From Ignavibacteria bacterium (GTDB lineage Bacteria; Bacteroidota; Ignavibacteria; Ignavibacteriales; SURF-24), in contig JAAXKN010000015.1 in NCBI GenBank assembly GCA_025612375.1, forward strand, positions 1 through 64,000: a DNA stretch of 64,000 nt, given 5' to 3'. The notes under the pieces were generated by a model, which had not been told where the DNA came from, made no database searches, and worked only from the letters and a program-made list of their open reading frames with translations. How positions within the stretch are numbered: position 1 is the stretch's first letter; the number at the start of each line of letters is the position of its first letter. A program made the position numbers and the translations under genes. Shown piece after piece: positions 1 through 8,100 of this stretch.

Positions 1-58
1 TGTTGCTTAAATATTTATAAAAATTTGTCTCATTTTTATTGACAAATACCGATGCGGG

Positions 59-2542
59 TTGATAATTGACAGGGCTGCAGTTAAAGGCATATTAGCGCGA
101 CAGGATAGCATGTATCAAGAGTACAAGAAGAAAAAGAAATTAGGTCTTCTTCAGAAGACACAGGCTATACCCGATTGGCGTTCTTTAATGTCAGACGTTG
201 AAGAACAGGAATGTAACAATTGCTGGGCGCATGCCGCAACAGGGGTAGTGGAAGGGTTGCTGCATCAATATATAGGAAGAAATGACAAGATTAATTTAAA
301 CGAAACAACAATCACAAATAACTCTTCCTGTGGTGGTTGCTTTGGTTCTAGAAACCCGGCATGCGGGCTTGATTATTTATCAAAGAATAGAGTTGATGTC
401 ATAATACCAGGAAATCCAATGTCAAATTTATATGCTGGGGCAGTTTCTTATTCGGAAAACACTGCATCTATAGAAGCAATAAAAAATTCACTTCAATATA
501 GTCCTGTTTTAGCTGGGATGTTTGTGTATTACAAATTCCGTTACTTATATAATAGCGACTATGCAATTTATGATGGCAAATATGATACTACTTATCTTGG
601 CTCACATGCAGTCGTTATCGTTGGTTATGATGATAATAATGAATGTTGGATATGCAAAAACAGCTGGGGAGATAACTGGGGCTGGGGAGGATATTTCCGT
701 ATAGCCTATGGAACATGCGGAATCGATGCTATATGTAATGCAACAGCTTCGGTTAACGAAAGCTGTTTACCGAAAATATATCCGTCTTATATTCCTTCAA
801 TATATAATATTATGAATTATCCGTTCAACGCGAATGAATGGGATTATTGTAATCTTTCCGGTAATATAATAATCCCGTCAGGAAATTCACTTACAATCAA
901 AGCAAGGACAAAATTAAATTTTAATGACTATTACATTGCTTCTTCCGGGGGGACACTGGCCACTGAAAACGGTTTTGAGGTAGACTGTGCATACCTCAAA
1001 CAGAACGGAATCTTGAAAGGCCTTTTCCCGAAGATACAATCTGCTGTAGACTACTCTGGTTATGGACAGACAGTCGAATTGCAAAAAAGAGCCTACAATG
1101 AAAACTTTTCCCTCACTGGAAAAAGTAACGTCACAATCTCAGGCTACGGTGCAACAATAAACGGCACTGTATACCTGAATAACACGTCATACTGCAATTT
1201 ATACGGGATATATCTGCCTAGTGGAAGTATCTATGTCAATGGCGGCACAAATTCATTGGTACAGGATGTCAGTTCCGGATTCTGGAGTACTGTAATGCAT
1301 ATCGAAAATTCGTCAAATAATAACGTATATCATCTTACGGCTACTAATGGAAATGGAGCCGATTTCGGCCTGAATATCTATAACAGCACCGGAAACGTAT
1401 GCAGTTCCTCCCGCATAGAAAACCAGATGGTGGGAATTTACCTTTCAGGCACCTCAAGCTATAATGTGACTGAGGACTACTTCTGCAATAACGAGCTTGA
1501 CGTGGATGCAGAAGGAGGAAGCTACGCATACCTGCTTCATAATACCTATAGCAGGATAAACCCCATAAGCGTATACGGAAACTGCATCATACCGGACCCT
1601 CCATCTGCACTTGCATGCTCTTCACCCTCAGGCCTGGCTAAGTCAAATACTGCCTCTTTGAGCCTGAACAACCAGACTGAAGTAAAAGGAACTCCTGCAG
1701 GGGATCTGGACAGGATGTATCCGGATCTAATACACAGGACAAGTCAGGACACTACTTTGGATCATAAAGGCAGGATAGAGAAATATAAGTCTGAATACCT
1801 GAGTATTGCAGAAAAATCAAAAGGTGAATTAAAGAAAAGCTTTAATGAGCTCTCAAAACTGAAAAACTCACTTTCCCTCACCGCCAACTGCCTCAGGTAC
1901 TTAGGGGAAGAAGAAAGCCTCTCCTCTTATCTGAGTGAACTCCTTGGTATGAGCGGGATTCAGCCTTATTCCCCATACATTAAGAAATACTTAATTCCAG
2001 GCCTGATTGGAAAGAATGACTTTGCCGGGGCATTTGCCCAGTGTGACGAAGTGCTGAAGGCTAAAGACATAGATCGTGACCTCACATGTGAAATGCTCTA
2101 TGAGAAAGGAATCATAAACAGGTTCTATCTCAATAATAACACAGAGGCATACAGGGCATTTTCTTCCATAACGGCAAAGTATCCCAATCACCCATTGGGT
2201 AAAATGGCCATGGGTCAGATATCTGAAATGCCGGGCGTTGAAGTTGAAAAACCGGGGCTTAAGTCTTTGGGCAGTACTTCTGAAGGCTTCACATGCTCTA
2301 ACTACCCAAATCCATTTAACCCCTCAACCAGGTTCAACTTCTCTATTCCTTCTGACGGCTTTACGGAGCTTAAGATCTATAACTCCCTGGGGCAGGAGGT
2401 AAAGACACTCGTTTCAGACTATCTTGCAAAAGGGAAGTATACATTTGAATGGAATGCCACAAGCTACTCAAGCGGCATTTACTACTACTTCTTGAAATCA
2501 GGGAACAATGTGACTACTTCAAAGATTATTCTTCTCAAGTAA
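59..2542 (+). CDS. Papain-family (C1A) cysteine protease with parallel beta-helix region and T9SS sorting domain
   Basis: The first 220 residues carry a complete C1A protease core: Cys55 in CNNCWAHAA, His183 in GSHAVVIVGY and Asn201 in CKNSWGDNWGWGGY. Residues of about 330-520 look like a right-handed beta-helix (short Asn- and Gly-rich repeats). A helical, TPR-like stretch follows (about 570-720). The last 80 residues are a T9SS type A sorting domain starting NYPNPFNPST and ending KIILLK. The inferred role is an exported or surface-attached protease of the T9SS pathway. The called start is a TTG at 59 with no signal peptide after it, although T9SS cargo needs one. The frame is open back to position 11 (a TAA at 8-10), and no better start is visible. 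The 5' end may therefore be wrong, or the gene may have lost its leader. Protease and sorting-domain calls are firm; the start is not. Confidence 0.85.
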   Translation: MIIDRAAVKGILARQDSMYQEYKKKKKLGLLQKTQAIPDWRSLMSDVEEQECNNCWAHAATGVVEGLLHQYIGRNDKINLNETTITNNSSCGGCFGSRNPACGLDYLSKNRVDVIIPGNPMSNLYAGAVSYSENTASIEAIKNSLQYSPVLAGMFVYYKFRYLYNSDYAIYDGKYDTTYLGSHAVVIVGYDDNNECWICKNSWGDNWGWGGYFRIAYGTCGIDAICNATASVNESCLPKIYPSYIPSIYNIMNYPFNANEWDYCNLSGNIIIPSGNSLTIKARTKLNFNDYYIASSGGTLATENGFEVDCAYLKQNGILKGLFPKIQSAVDYSGYGQTVELQKRAYNENFSLTGKSNVTISGYGATINGTVYLNNTSYCNLYGIYLPSGSIYVNGGTNSLVQDVSSGFWSTVMHIENSSNNNVYHLTATNGNGADFGLNIYNSTGNVCSSSRIENQMVGIYLSGTSSYNVTEDYFCNNELDVDAEGGSYAYLLHNTYSRINPISVYGNCIIPDPPSALACSSPSGLAKSNTASLSLNNQTEVKGTPAGDLDRMYPDLIHRTSQDTTLDHKGRIEKYKSEYLSIAEKSKGELKKSFNELSKLKNSLSLTANCLRYLGEEESLSSYLSELLGMSGIQPYSPYIKKYLIPGLIGKNDFAGAFAQCDEVLKAKDIDRDLTCEMLYEKGIINRFYLNNNTEAYRAFSSITAKYPNHPLGKMAMGQISEMPGVEVEKPGLKSLGSTSEGFTCSNYPNPFNPSTRFNFSIPSDGFTELKIYNSLGQEVKTLVSDYLAKGKYTFEWNATSYSSGIYYYFLKSGNNVTTSKIILLK

Positions 2543-2565
2543 TGATCTGATAAGATAGCAAATAA

Positions 2566-2598
2566 GGCAGGGGCTCAATAATGGGCCTCTGCCTTTTG
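2566..2598 (+). terminator. Rho-independent terminator after the papain-family gene
   Basis: GGCAGGGGCTC pairs with GGGCCTCTGCC (two G-U pairs) across a short AATAAT loop and is followed by TTTTG. It lies 24 bases after the stop codon at 2542. Confidence 0.75.
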
Positions 2599-2691
2599 TT
2601 TGTGGGCCCGGCAGAGCGTTTATTCTTAAAGGTGTAAGTCACGTGCGGATTCTTCCTGATAAAAACGGCCCCTTCTTGACCTTACGTCATA

Positions 2692-2934
2692 TATGAAGAA
2701 AAACTCCTTCAGGACATAGCAGTTAAGATTGCTAAGATCAGGGAGAAGAAAGGACTAACCTAATCCCAATTAGCCAGGCAGGCCAAGCTGACTCAGCAGC
2801 AGGTTTCCAAACTTGAAAGCGGAATAATTTCAAACATTATGACGCTGCTGAAGGTCTGCAGTGCCTTGCACGTTAAACTTTCTGTTGCCGAGGATAATAA
2901 GTCTTCAAAGCGCAGGAAAGCTGCTGCGGTATGA
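2692..2934 (+). pseudogene. XRE-family helix-turn-helix regulator broken by an in-frame TAA
   Basis: Read in one frame, this stretch gives an XRE/Cro-C1 HTH domain: KIAKIREKKGLT, then a stop, then SQLARQAKLTQQQVSKLESG, then MTLLKVCSALHVKLSV, ending at a TGA (2932-2934). The stop at 2761-2763 (TAA) sits exactly where the family normally has Gln (GLTQSQLA), so one CAA-to-TAA change explains it. No start codon with a ribosome binding site is seen, and the upstream frame closes at 2677. The domain resembles HigA-type antitoxins that accompany a toxin gene. A short peptide frame just upstream (2640-2694) is not recognisable as a toxin. Probably a decayed antitoxin or regulator. A sequencing error is the main alternative. 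Confidence 0.7.
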
Positions 2935-2963
2935 TATTCCCGGAGTCCAGGAGTTCAGGTTTT

Positions 2964-2996
2964 AAAGGCGGAGAAAATGTCTCCGCCTTTTTTGCT
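2964..2996 (+). terminator. Rho-independent terminator downstream of the XRE pseudogene
   Basis: GGCGGAGA pairs with TCTCCGCC around an AAATG loop and runs into TTTTTTGCTTTT. It lies about 30 bases after the pseudogene stop, which suggests the locus was once a real transcription unit. The rest of 2543-3122 holds only the terminator at 2566, this pseudogene and about 120 bases of AT-rich leader for the next gene. Confidence 0.8.
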
Positions 2997-3122
2997 TTTA
3001 AATAAATTAAATTTTAACTGTTTTGAGATTTTTCATATATTCTGTTAATACGGGCAAAGAAAGGGCAATTCCATGTCCAATTCTTTCAGTTTATTCATAA
3101 AATATATTAAAGAGGGTAAATA

Positions 3123-3614
3123 ATGCTGCTGCAGGCAATTCTGACCGTAATACATATACTCTCAGCCGTCGTATGGCTGGGACTTGTGCCGGCCGACCTG
3201 GTCTTAAGGAAAAATATTAAAAGATCCAGGGGGCTCGCCCCGGAAAAGAAACTTATTTCCGTTTATCTGCATTTGGTTAATATCACGGGCATAATCGGCA
3301 TGACGGGTATTGTAATTACGGGGGTTATTCTGACCTCAATTCTTCCTTATTACCAGTTTTTTAATTTTTCTATAAACCACTGGCTTGTAACAAAGCAGGT
3401 TATAATGGTTATACTTATCGTGCTCGTATTTGCACTCCTTATTCCGAAGGCTAAAAAGGTCAGGCTTGCACTTGGAGCGGACACGGAAGGCCGGACTTCC
3501 TTAGGTGAAGAAGTTTACGGGAATCTGGGGCGTTTGGAAACAATTATTACCATAATTAACGTTTTAGTATTAATAAACTTTCTTTTGGCTGTTACTCACA
3601 GATTTATTTACTGA
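3123..3614 (+). CDS. Four-helix integral membrane protein (DUF2269/CopD-like)
   Basis: A 163-residue protein with four predicted membrane segments (about 3-22, 48-73, 88-107 and 137-158). The first helix has a conserved-looking His and Trp (VIHILSAVVWLG). This four-helix pattern with His residues in helices 1 and 2 resembles the DUF2269/CopD-type membrane family, some of which are suggested to bind heme or copper. The substrate is not visible from sequence. The ATG follows GAGGG at good spacing. The gene runs in the same direction as dxr and rseP, 78 bases upstream of dxr. A general membrane protein of unknown role is the safe reading. Confidence 0.6.
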   Translation: MLLQAILTVIHILSAVVWLGLVPADLVLRKNIKRSRGLAPEKKLISVYLHLVNITGIIGMTGIVITGVILTSILPYYQFFNFSINHWLVTKQVIMVILIVLVFALLIPKAKKVRLALGADTEGRTSLGEEVYGNLGRLETIITIINVLVLINFLLAVTHRFIY

Positions 3615-3692
3615 TGGAACCTGATTGCTGTTCTTTTACGTTGCTTTGCAACGGTTACTTTTTTAACTTTTGGTGTTTAATATTTGGCTGAA

Positions 3693-4835
3693 ATGAAGAA
3701 TATTTTAATTTTGGGGTCTACCGGGTCAATTGGGGTTAATACCCTGAATGTGGTCAGAGCCTATCCGGATAGATTTAAGATTGAAGGCCTGACCGTAAAC
3801 ACCAATATAGACTTACTGGAACAGCAAATCAAAGAATTTCACCCCTCTGTTGTGGTTGTCAGGGACACTAAAGCGGCAAAGGAACTCAGTAAAAGGATAA
3901 CTTCACGTACTGAAATCCTCTCGGGCGATGAGGGCCTGCTTAAGGCAACAAGCCAGGGAAACTATGACATACTTGTCAGCGCTCTGGTGGGTTTTGCGGG
4001 TCTGGCTCCGACAATTGAAGGGATAAAGCGTTCGAAAAGAATTGCACTGGCAAATAAGGAAACCCTTGTTGTTGCAGGCGAGCTCATAACACGCCTGTGC
4101 AGAGAGTACAATGCCGAGCTTTTACCCGTAGACAGCGAGCACAGCGCAATATTTCAGTGCCTTGTGGGTGAAAAACACGAAGAGGTTGAAAAGCTCATAC
4201 TTACAGCCTCCGGGGGACCTTTCCTTAACAGGAGTGCCGAAAGCCTGAAGAATGTAACGGTAAGCGAAGCTTTGAATCATCCGAACTGGAAGATGGGCAG
4301 CAAAGTTACAATCGATTCCGCCTCTATGATGAATAAGGGGCTCGAGGTAATTGAAGCCAAGTGGCTTTTCTCCGTTCCCAAAGAAAAAATTGAGGTGGTA
4401 GTCCACCCGCAGTCCATTGTTCATTCAATGGTTGAATTTGTTGATGGTTCCATCAAGGCTCAGATGGGGCTTCCGGATATGAAACTGCCTATTCAGTATG
4501 CACTGTGCTATCCTGAAAGGCTCGTAAGTACAAATGAAAAAACAAAGCTCCCTGCTATCAAGGCGCTCACATTTCTGGAACCTGATATCCGGAAATTTGA
4601 ATGCCTCAGGCTTGCTTATGACGTAATGGATACGGGTGGTACGGCGCCATGCATTATGAACGCTGCAAATGAAGTTGCTGTGGGGAAATTTCTTGAAGGG
4701 AAGATCAGATTCCTTGAGATTCCGCGTGTAATTGAAAAATCCCTGAACTCAATTGAAAATCACCGTGCACCGGATATGGATGTGATATTTGAATGCGACA
4801 GGAAGACCAGGCAGTACGCCCTGAACTTATTTTAA
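3693..4835 (+). CDS. dxr: 1-deoxy-D-xylulose 5-phosphate reductoisomerase
   Basis: Converts 1-deoxy-D-xylulose 5-phosphate to 2-C-methyl-D-erythritol 4-phosphate with NADPH, the committed step of the MEP isoprenoid pathway in the cytosol. Visible family features are the NADPH-binding start ILILGSTGSIG, ANKETLVVAGE, the metal/substrate segment LLPVDSEHSAIFQCL, the glycine-rich LTASGGPF, GSKVTIDSASMMNKGLEVIEA and HPQSIVHSMVEF. About 380 residues is the normal family length. A TTG at 3684 would add three residues, but ATG 3693 gives the usual MKNILILGSTGSIG start. Neither start has a strong ribosome binding site. rseP begins 24 bases after the stop, and the dxr-rseP adjacency is common across bacteria. 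Confidence 0.97.
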   Translation: MKNILILGSTGSIGVNTLNVVRAYPDRFKIEGLTVNTNIDLLEQQIKEFHPSVVVVRDTKAAKELSKRITSRTEILSGDEGLLKATSQGNYDILVSALVGFAGLAPTIEGIKRSKRIALANKETLVVAGELITRLCREYNAELLPVDSEHSAIFQCLVGEKHEEVEKLILTASGGPFLNRSAESLKNVTVSEALNHPNWKMGSKVTIDSASMMNKGLEVIEAKWLFSVPKEKIEVVVHPQSIVHSMVEFVDGSIKAQMGLPDMKLPIQYALCYPERLVSTNEKTKLPAIKALTFLEPDIRKFECLRLAYDVMDTGGTAPCIMNAANEVAVGKFLEGKIRFLEIPRVIEKSLNSIENHRAPDMDVIFECDRKTRQYALNLF

Positions 4836-4859
4836 CCGAAAAGGAGAATAACTCTTAGT

Positions 4860-6215
4860 ATGAATTATATAATTTATTTTTTAATTACAATCGCTATACT
4901 GGTGTTCGTGCACGAGTTCGGGCATTTCATAGCGGCTAAAATATCCAAGATGAGGGTTGACGTTTTTGCCATCGGCTTCGGTAAACGCCTCTTCGGATGG
5001 AATAAACTGAACGGCTTTTCCTTCGGCGACCTGCCGGATGACTTCGACGGACAGGGAAATACAGACTACAGGGTGTGCCTTTTACCTTTCGGCGGTTATG
5101 TTAAAATTGCAGGCATGGTAGATGAAAGCTTTGACGTGAAGTTTGCCGATAAAAAGCCCGAGCCTTACGAGTTCCGCAGCAGGCCTACTCACCAGAAGGT
5201 TTTTGTTATTACCGCAGGCGTGCTGATGAACCTCCTGCTTGCATACTTTGTATTTGCCGGCATTAATTACTTCCAGGAAAAGCAGCTGGCAAAGACAACT
5301 ACCATTGGCTACGTTGCACCGGGAAGCCCTGCAGACAAGGCCGGATTTGAAAATAAGGACAAAATACTCTCGGTTGACGGCAAAACCGTTACTTACTGGG
5401 AAGACGCCGAGACAAAAATTTATATAGATAATATTGTGCGCGACCTGACTATCAAGGTGGACAGGCATGGCAAAGAGGTTACTCTTAACGTTCCGCGCAA
5501 AACTTTCTCGCAGGATGTAAGTAAAGGAAGACCGCTTCTTCCCGACGGCTTTAAGGTTTCAATTGACAGCGTCATTAAGGGGCTCCCTGCTCAAAAAGCC
5601 GGGATTAAAAAAGGTGACGTTTTCATTTCGATGAATAATGAACCGATCGAAAGCCACGCACAGACGACTTATATTATCTCGGAAAGTAAGGAAAAAACAA
5701 TCCCTGTCAAGGTCTTAAGAAACCAGGATACAGTTCAGCTTTCTGTTACACCTTCTAAAGACGGCAAGATAGGCGTTATGCTGAATGACCAGTTTACAGG
5801 CCCTATTGAATCCAGAGCAATGAGCCTGGGTGAGGCAATGTGGACGGGAGTGACTGACATAGGGCGCATTACTTCTATGACTTTCACCATGTTCAGCAAC
5901 GTAATAAGAGGAAAAGTTGAGTTCTCCTCGGCATTCGGCGGACCGGTAAAGATTGCGCAGTTTGCGGCTAAATCTGCCGATACAGGCCTTATTCCTTTTA
6001 TTTACTTCCTTGGAATGCTCAGCCTCAGTCTTGCAATATTAAATATACTTCCCTTCCCTGTGCTGGACGGGGGCCACTTTGTAATAATCCTGATTGAAGG
6101 AGTTATGCGAAGGGAAATTCCCGTAAAAGTAAAGCTGGCAATCCAGAACGTGGGATTTGTAATTCTGCTCATATTTATGGCCTTTGCAATTTATAACGAC
6201 ATTCTGAGCCTCTGA
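4860..6215 (+). CDS. rseP: RIP zinc metalloprotease RseP (site-2 protease)
   Basis: An inner-membrane site-2 protease that cuts membrane-embedded substrates, typically anti-sigma factors and leftover signal peptides. The zinc site is HEFGH near residue 19-23 within the first membrane helix (VFVHEFGHFIAAKI), and the second metal/membrane motif is NILPFPVLDGGHF near the C-terminus. Two PDZ-like domains lie between them (about 140-220 and 235-315), beginning GYVAPGSPADKAGF and VIKGLPAQKAGI. Four membrane segments and 451 residues fit the family. The gene lies directly behind dxr and is probably co-transcribed with it. A strong terminator follows 20 bases after the stop. No anti-sigma factor substrate is encoded nearby. 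Confidence 0.96.
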   Translation: MNYIIYFLITIAILVFVHEFGHFIAAKISKMRVDVFAIGFGKRLFGWNKLNGFSFGDLPDDFDGQGNTDYRVCLLPFGGYVKIAGMVDESFDVKFADKKPEPYEFRSRPTHQKVFVITAGVLMNLLLAYFVFAGINYFQEKQLAKTTTIGYVAPGSPADKAGFENKDKILSVDGKTVTYWEDAETKIYIDNIVRDLTIKVDRHGKEVTLNVPRKTFSQDVSKGRPLLPDGFKVSIDSVIKGLPAQKAGIKKGDVFISMNNEPIESHAQTTYIISESKEKTIPVKVLRNQDTVQLSVTPSKDGKIGVMLNDQFTGPIESRAMSLGEAMWTGVTDIGRITSMTFTMFSNVIRGKVEFSSAFGGPVKIAQFAAKSADTGLIPFIYFLGMLSLSLAILNILPFPVLDGGHFVIILIEGVMRREIPVKVKLAIQNVGFVILLIFMAFAIYNDILSL

Positions 6216-6235
6216 AAAACCGGTAATTTTTAACG

Positions 6236-6277
6236 AAAAAGGCAGATGGGGATCTTTTCCCGCCTGCCTTTTTTTTG
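6236..6277 (+). terminator. Rho-independent terminator of the dxr-rseP unit
   Basis: GGCAGATGGGGA pairs imperfectly with TCCCGCCTGCC across a short TTT-rich loop and is followed by eight T residues (6269-6276). It begins 20 bases after the rseP stop. Confidence 0.85.
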
Positions 6278-6415
6278 TTTTAAAAAATGTAAGTTATTAT
6301 CCTACAATCAGTTAGCGGATTATCTGACATTAATATCAGAAAATTCCTTATTCCTCTTATATAACCAATATGTTATGTTTTATATGAACTCAATTAAAAT
6401 AAAAAGGAGGGTACT

Positions 6416-6565
6416 ATGCTCTGGACTATTTTTGCAATATTGATCGTTCTATGGCTGCTTGGTATGGTTTCATCTTACACACTCGGCGGCTTCATTCATG
6501 TACTGCTGGTAATAGCAATTGTACTGGCTCTTATTAGCTTGTTCCGCGGCAGAAGTACTATTTAA
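6416..6565 (+). CDS. Lmo0937-family small membrane protein
   Basis: A 49-residue protein starting MLWTIFAILIVLWLLGMVSS, with two hydrophobic segments (about 2-20 and 25-43), a short SYTLGGFIH link and a basic tail (FRGRSTI). This is the standard pattern of the Lmo0937/DUF5670 family, small membrane proteins often found beside stress genes; their biochemical role is unknown. A very strong ribosome binding site, AAGGAGGG, lies five bases before the ATG. The gene sits just ahead of a secreted stress-like protein and a CsbD gene, and is likely expressed with them under stress. The family assignment is good; the function is unknown. Confidence 0.85.
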   Translation: MLWTIFAILIVLWLLGMVSSYTLGGFIHVLLVIAIVLALISLFRGRSTI

Positions 6566-6651
6566 GGAATATACTTTTTAAAGTTTCGGTGTAATATGGT
6601 AAGTTAAGTAATAGCAAGGTTAAGTAAAATAGGTTAGAATGGGAGATGGTT

Positions 6652-7653
6652 ATGAGCTATATGGAAAAGTTAGCAAAAATGTTCGTTTTCGTTCTGGCTG
6701 TTTTATTCTTATCGTCTCAGAGTTCTCAGCTGCCGGCGCAGGAATATAAAAATAAAGACAAAGATAATAAATCCGGCAGCAATCAGGATAATCAATTCCA
6801 GAATACTGCAAAGGATCTCACCCTAAAGCTTTCAAGAAGAATAAATCTATCCAAGGACCAGTCAGATAAGGTAAGTAACGTTCTCGTGGACCTTCAGAAA
6901 GATGTGTACGACAAGCAGAAAGGTGATAAGGGTGAAAATGTAGGCAGCAGTGATAAGTCGGATAACAAATTCAGGGATGCCGATGTATCCGCGAACGATA
7001 AGATAGAAAAGATAATTACGGATAAGGAAATTCCGGCATACATGAAGGTTAAAAAGGATTGGTGGTCAAAGATAAAGGATAAGGTTTATTCTCAAAGCTT
7101 TGCAGCCAATGAAGATCAGGCCCGCACCAGTAAAGACGTTGCCAAGGGAAAGAAGACAAGAAGAGGTACAGATAAAAATGACGTTATTGGCAGCGGCAGA
7201 TCTGACAGAACTGATAATAATGCCGGAGGCGAGGATAAGGATAATCCTCAGTTCGAGCAGTTTGCCAAAGACATGTCGGTCGATCTGATGAGGAAGCTGG
7301 ACCTCTCACTCGAGAAGGCGGCTGATATTGAGGACGTACTGATAGATTATCAGAAGAACATTGCCGACGCCCAGAAAGACAGAATGGATCAAAACAGAAA
7401 TAATGTGGCTGATAATACGGGCAGCGTAAAAAGCCGCAGAGACAGGGACAATGAAAATGTCGGCAGCAGCAGAAACAGAAGCAACTTTTCAAATGAGATG
7501 CAAAGCGCTATAAAGTCGGCTGACGATAAGATTGTGGATGTACTGAATGACAACCAGAAACCTAAATATGAAAAGGTTAAGAAACAGTGGTGGAAGGATG
7601 TACAGTCCAGAATATCTTCCGGTATCAGGCATTCTGAGCGCGTGAATAAGTAA
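6652..7653 (+). CDS. Secreted hydrophilic protein with two copies of a helical module
   Basis: An N-terminal signal peptide (hydrophobic stretch KMFVFVLAVLFLSSQSSQLPAQ) is followed by a very charged, Asn/Asp/Lys-rich mature protein. The mature part contains the same module twice. Each copy has a helix of the form LxLSRRINLSKDQSDKV or LMRKLDLSLEKAADI, then VLxDxQKxxxDxQK, a disordered linker with ENVGSS, and finally DDKIxxVLxDxxxPxYxKVKKxWWxxI. The helix order and the LS...Q pattern recall Spy/CpxP-like periplasmic proteins, but the match is only structural and weak. GGGAG at 6641-6645 points to the ATG at 6652 rather than 6646. The neighbours (Lmo0937, CsbD) suggest an envelope-stress setting. 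No enzyme motif is seen. Confidence 0.7.
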   Translation: MSYMEKLAKMFVFVLAVLFLSSQSSQLPAQEYKNKDKDNKSGSNQDNQFQNTAKDLTLKLSRRINLSKDQSDKVSNVLVDLQKDVYDKQKGDKGENVGSSDKSDNKFRDADVSANDKIEKIITDKEIPAYMKVKKDWWSKIKDKVYSQSFAANEDQARTSKDVAKGKKTRRGTDKNDVIGSGRSDRTDNNAGGEDKDNPQFEQFAKDMSVDLMRKLDLSLEKAADIEDVLIDYQKNIADAQKDRMDQNRNNVADNTGSVKSRRDRDNENVGSSRNRSNFSNEMQSAIKSADDKIVDVLNDNQKPKYEKVKKQWWKDVQSRISSGIRHSERVNK

Positions 7654-7692
7654 TTTGATTTTGTGTAATAACAATCAGAAAGGGAGAGGTAT

Positions 7693-7878
7693 ATGGATAG
7701 GCTTGAATTAAAAGGCAACTGGAATATTATTAAAGGCAGGCTGAAACAGAAATACGGAAACCTTACGGATGATGACCTGAGATATGAAGACGGAAAAGAT
7801 GATGAACTTATCGGCAGAATACAGAAAAGAACAGGTCAATCAAGAGAAGAAATAATTAACTACATAAAAAGTCTATAG
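7693..7878 (+). CDS. CsbD-family stress protein
   Basis: A 61-residue hydrophilic protein with the CsbD pattern: an opening [23 protein letters not shown], then [16 protein letters not shown] and a final helix [10 protein letters not shown]. CsbD proteins are abundant general-stress proteins in many bacteria (sigma-B controlled in Bacillus); the molecular job is not known. GGGAGAGG lies close upstream of the ATG. It is the third gene of the short stress-type cluster that begins at 6416, and a terminator follows at 7929. Confidence 0.92.
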   Translation: MDRLELKGNWNIIKGRLKQKYGNLTDDDLRYEDGKDDELIGRIQKRTGQSREEIINYIKSL

Positions 7879-7928
7879 TCCCGTTAGCGTTCTGCTTACT
7901 TGTTATGTAGTTAATTATGTCCGGTAAA

Positions 7929-7962
7929 TAAAGCAGGCGGATTCAGACTTCCGCCTGCTTTT
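7929..7962 (+). terminator. Rho-independent terminator after the CsbD gene
   Basis: AAAGCAGGCGGA pairs perfectly with TCCGCCTGCTTT around an eight-base loop, followed by T residues. It closes the stress-type cluster. Confidence 0.9.
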
Positions 7963-7989
7963 CAATTTGTCTCACACGGTGTAAACTTT

Positions 7990-8008
7990 CAGTCCCTTAA
8001 GCGGGACT
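7990..8008. repeat. Inverted repeat AGTCCC(N6)GGGACT upstream of the Fn3/T9SS gene
   Basis: AGTCCC, six bases, GGGACT forms a perfect six-base stem. A closely similar element (CAGTCCCATTTAGCGGGCTG, at 32921) lies upstream of the DEAD-box helicase gene. Both lie about 50-100 bases before a start codon. The role is unknown; a shared regulator site or a small dispersed repeat are both possible. Confidence 0.4.
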
Positions 8009-8100
8009 TGCCCTCAAAGCGGTTAAACTTAAGCGTTTATTTTTCCGATAATCTTTCTAAAACTCAGATACGAAGTTATTATTTACAGAGAGCAACATCG

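Noticed and set aside
7389..7718. Minus-strand Ser/Leu-rich open frames over the duplicated-module gene
   Set aside because: They are by-products of the biased Asp/Lys/Asn codons on the plus strand.
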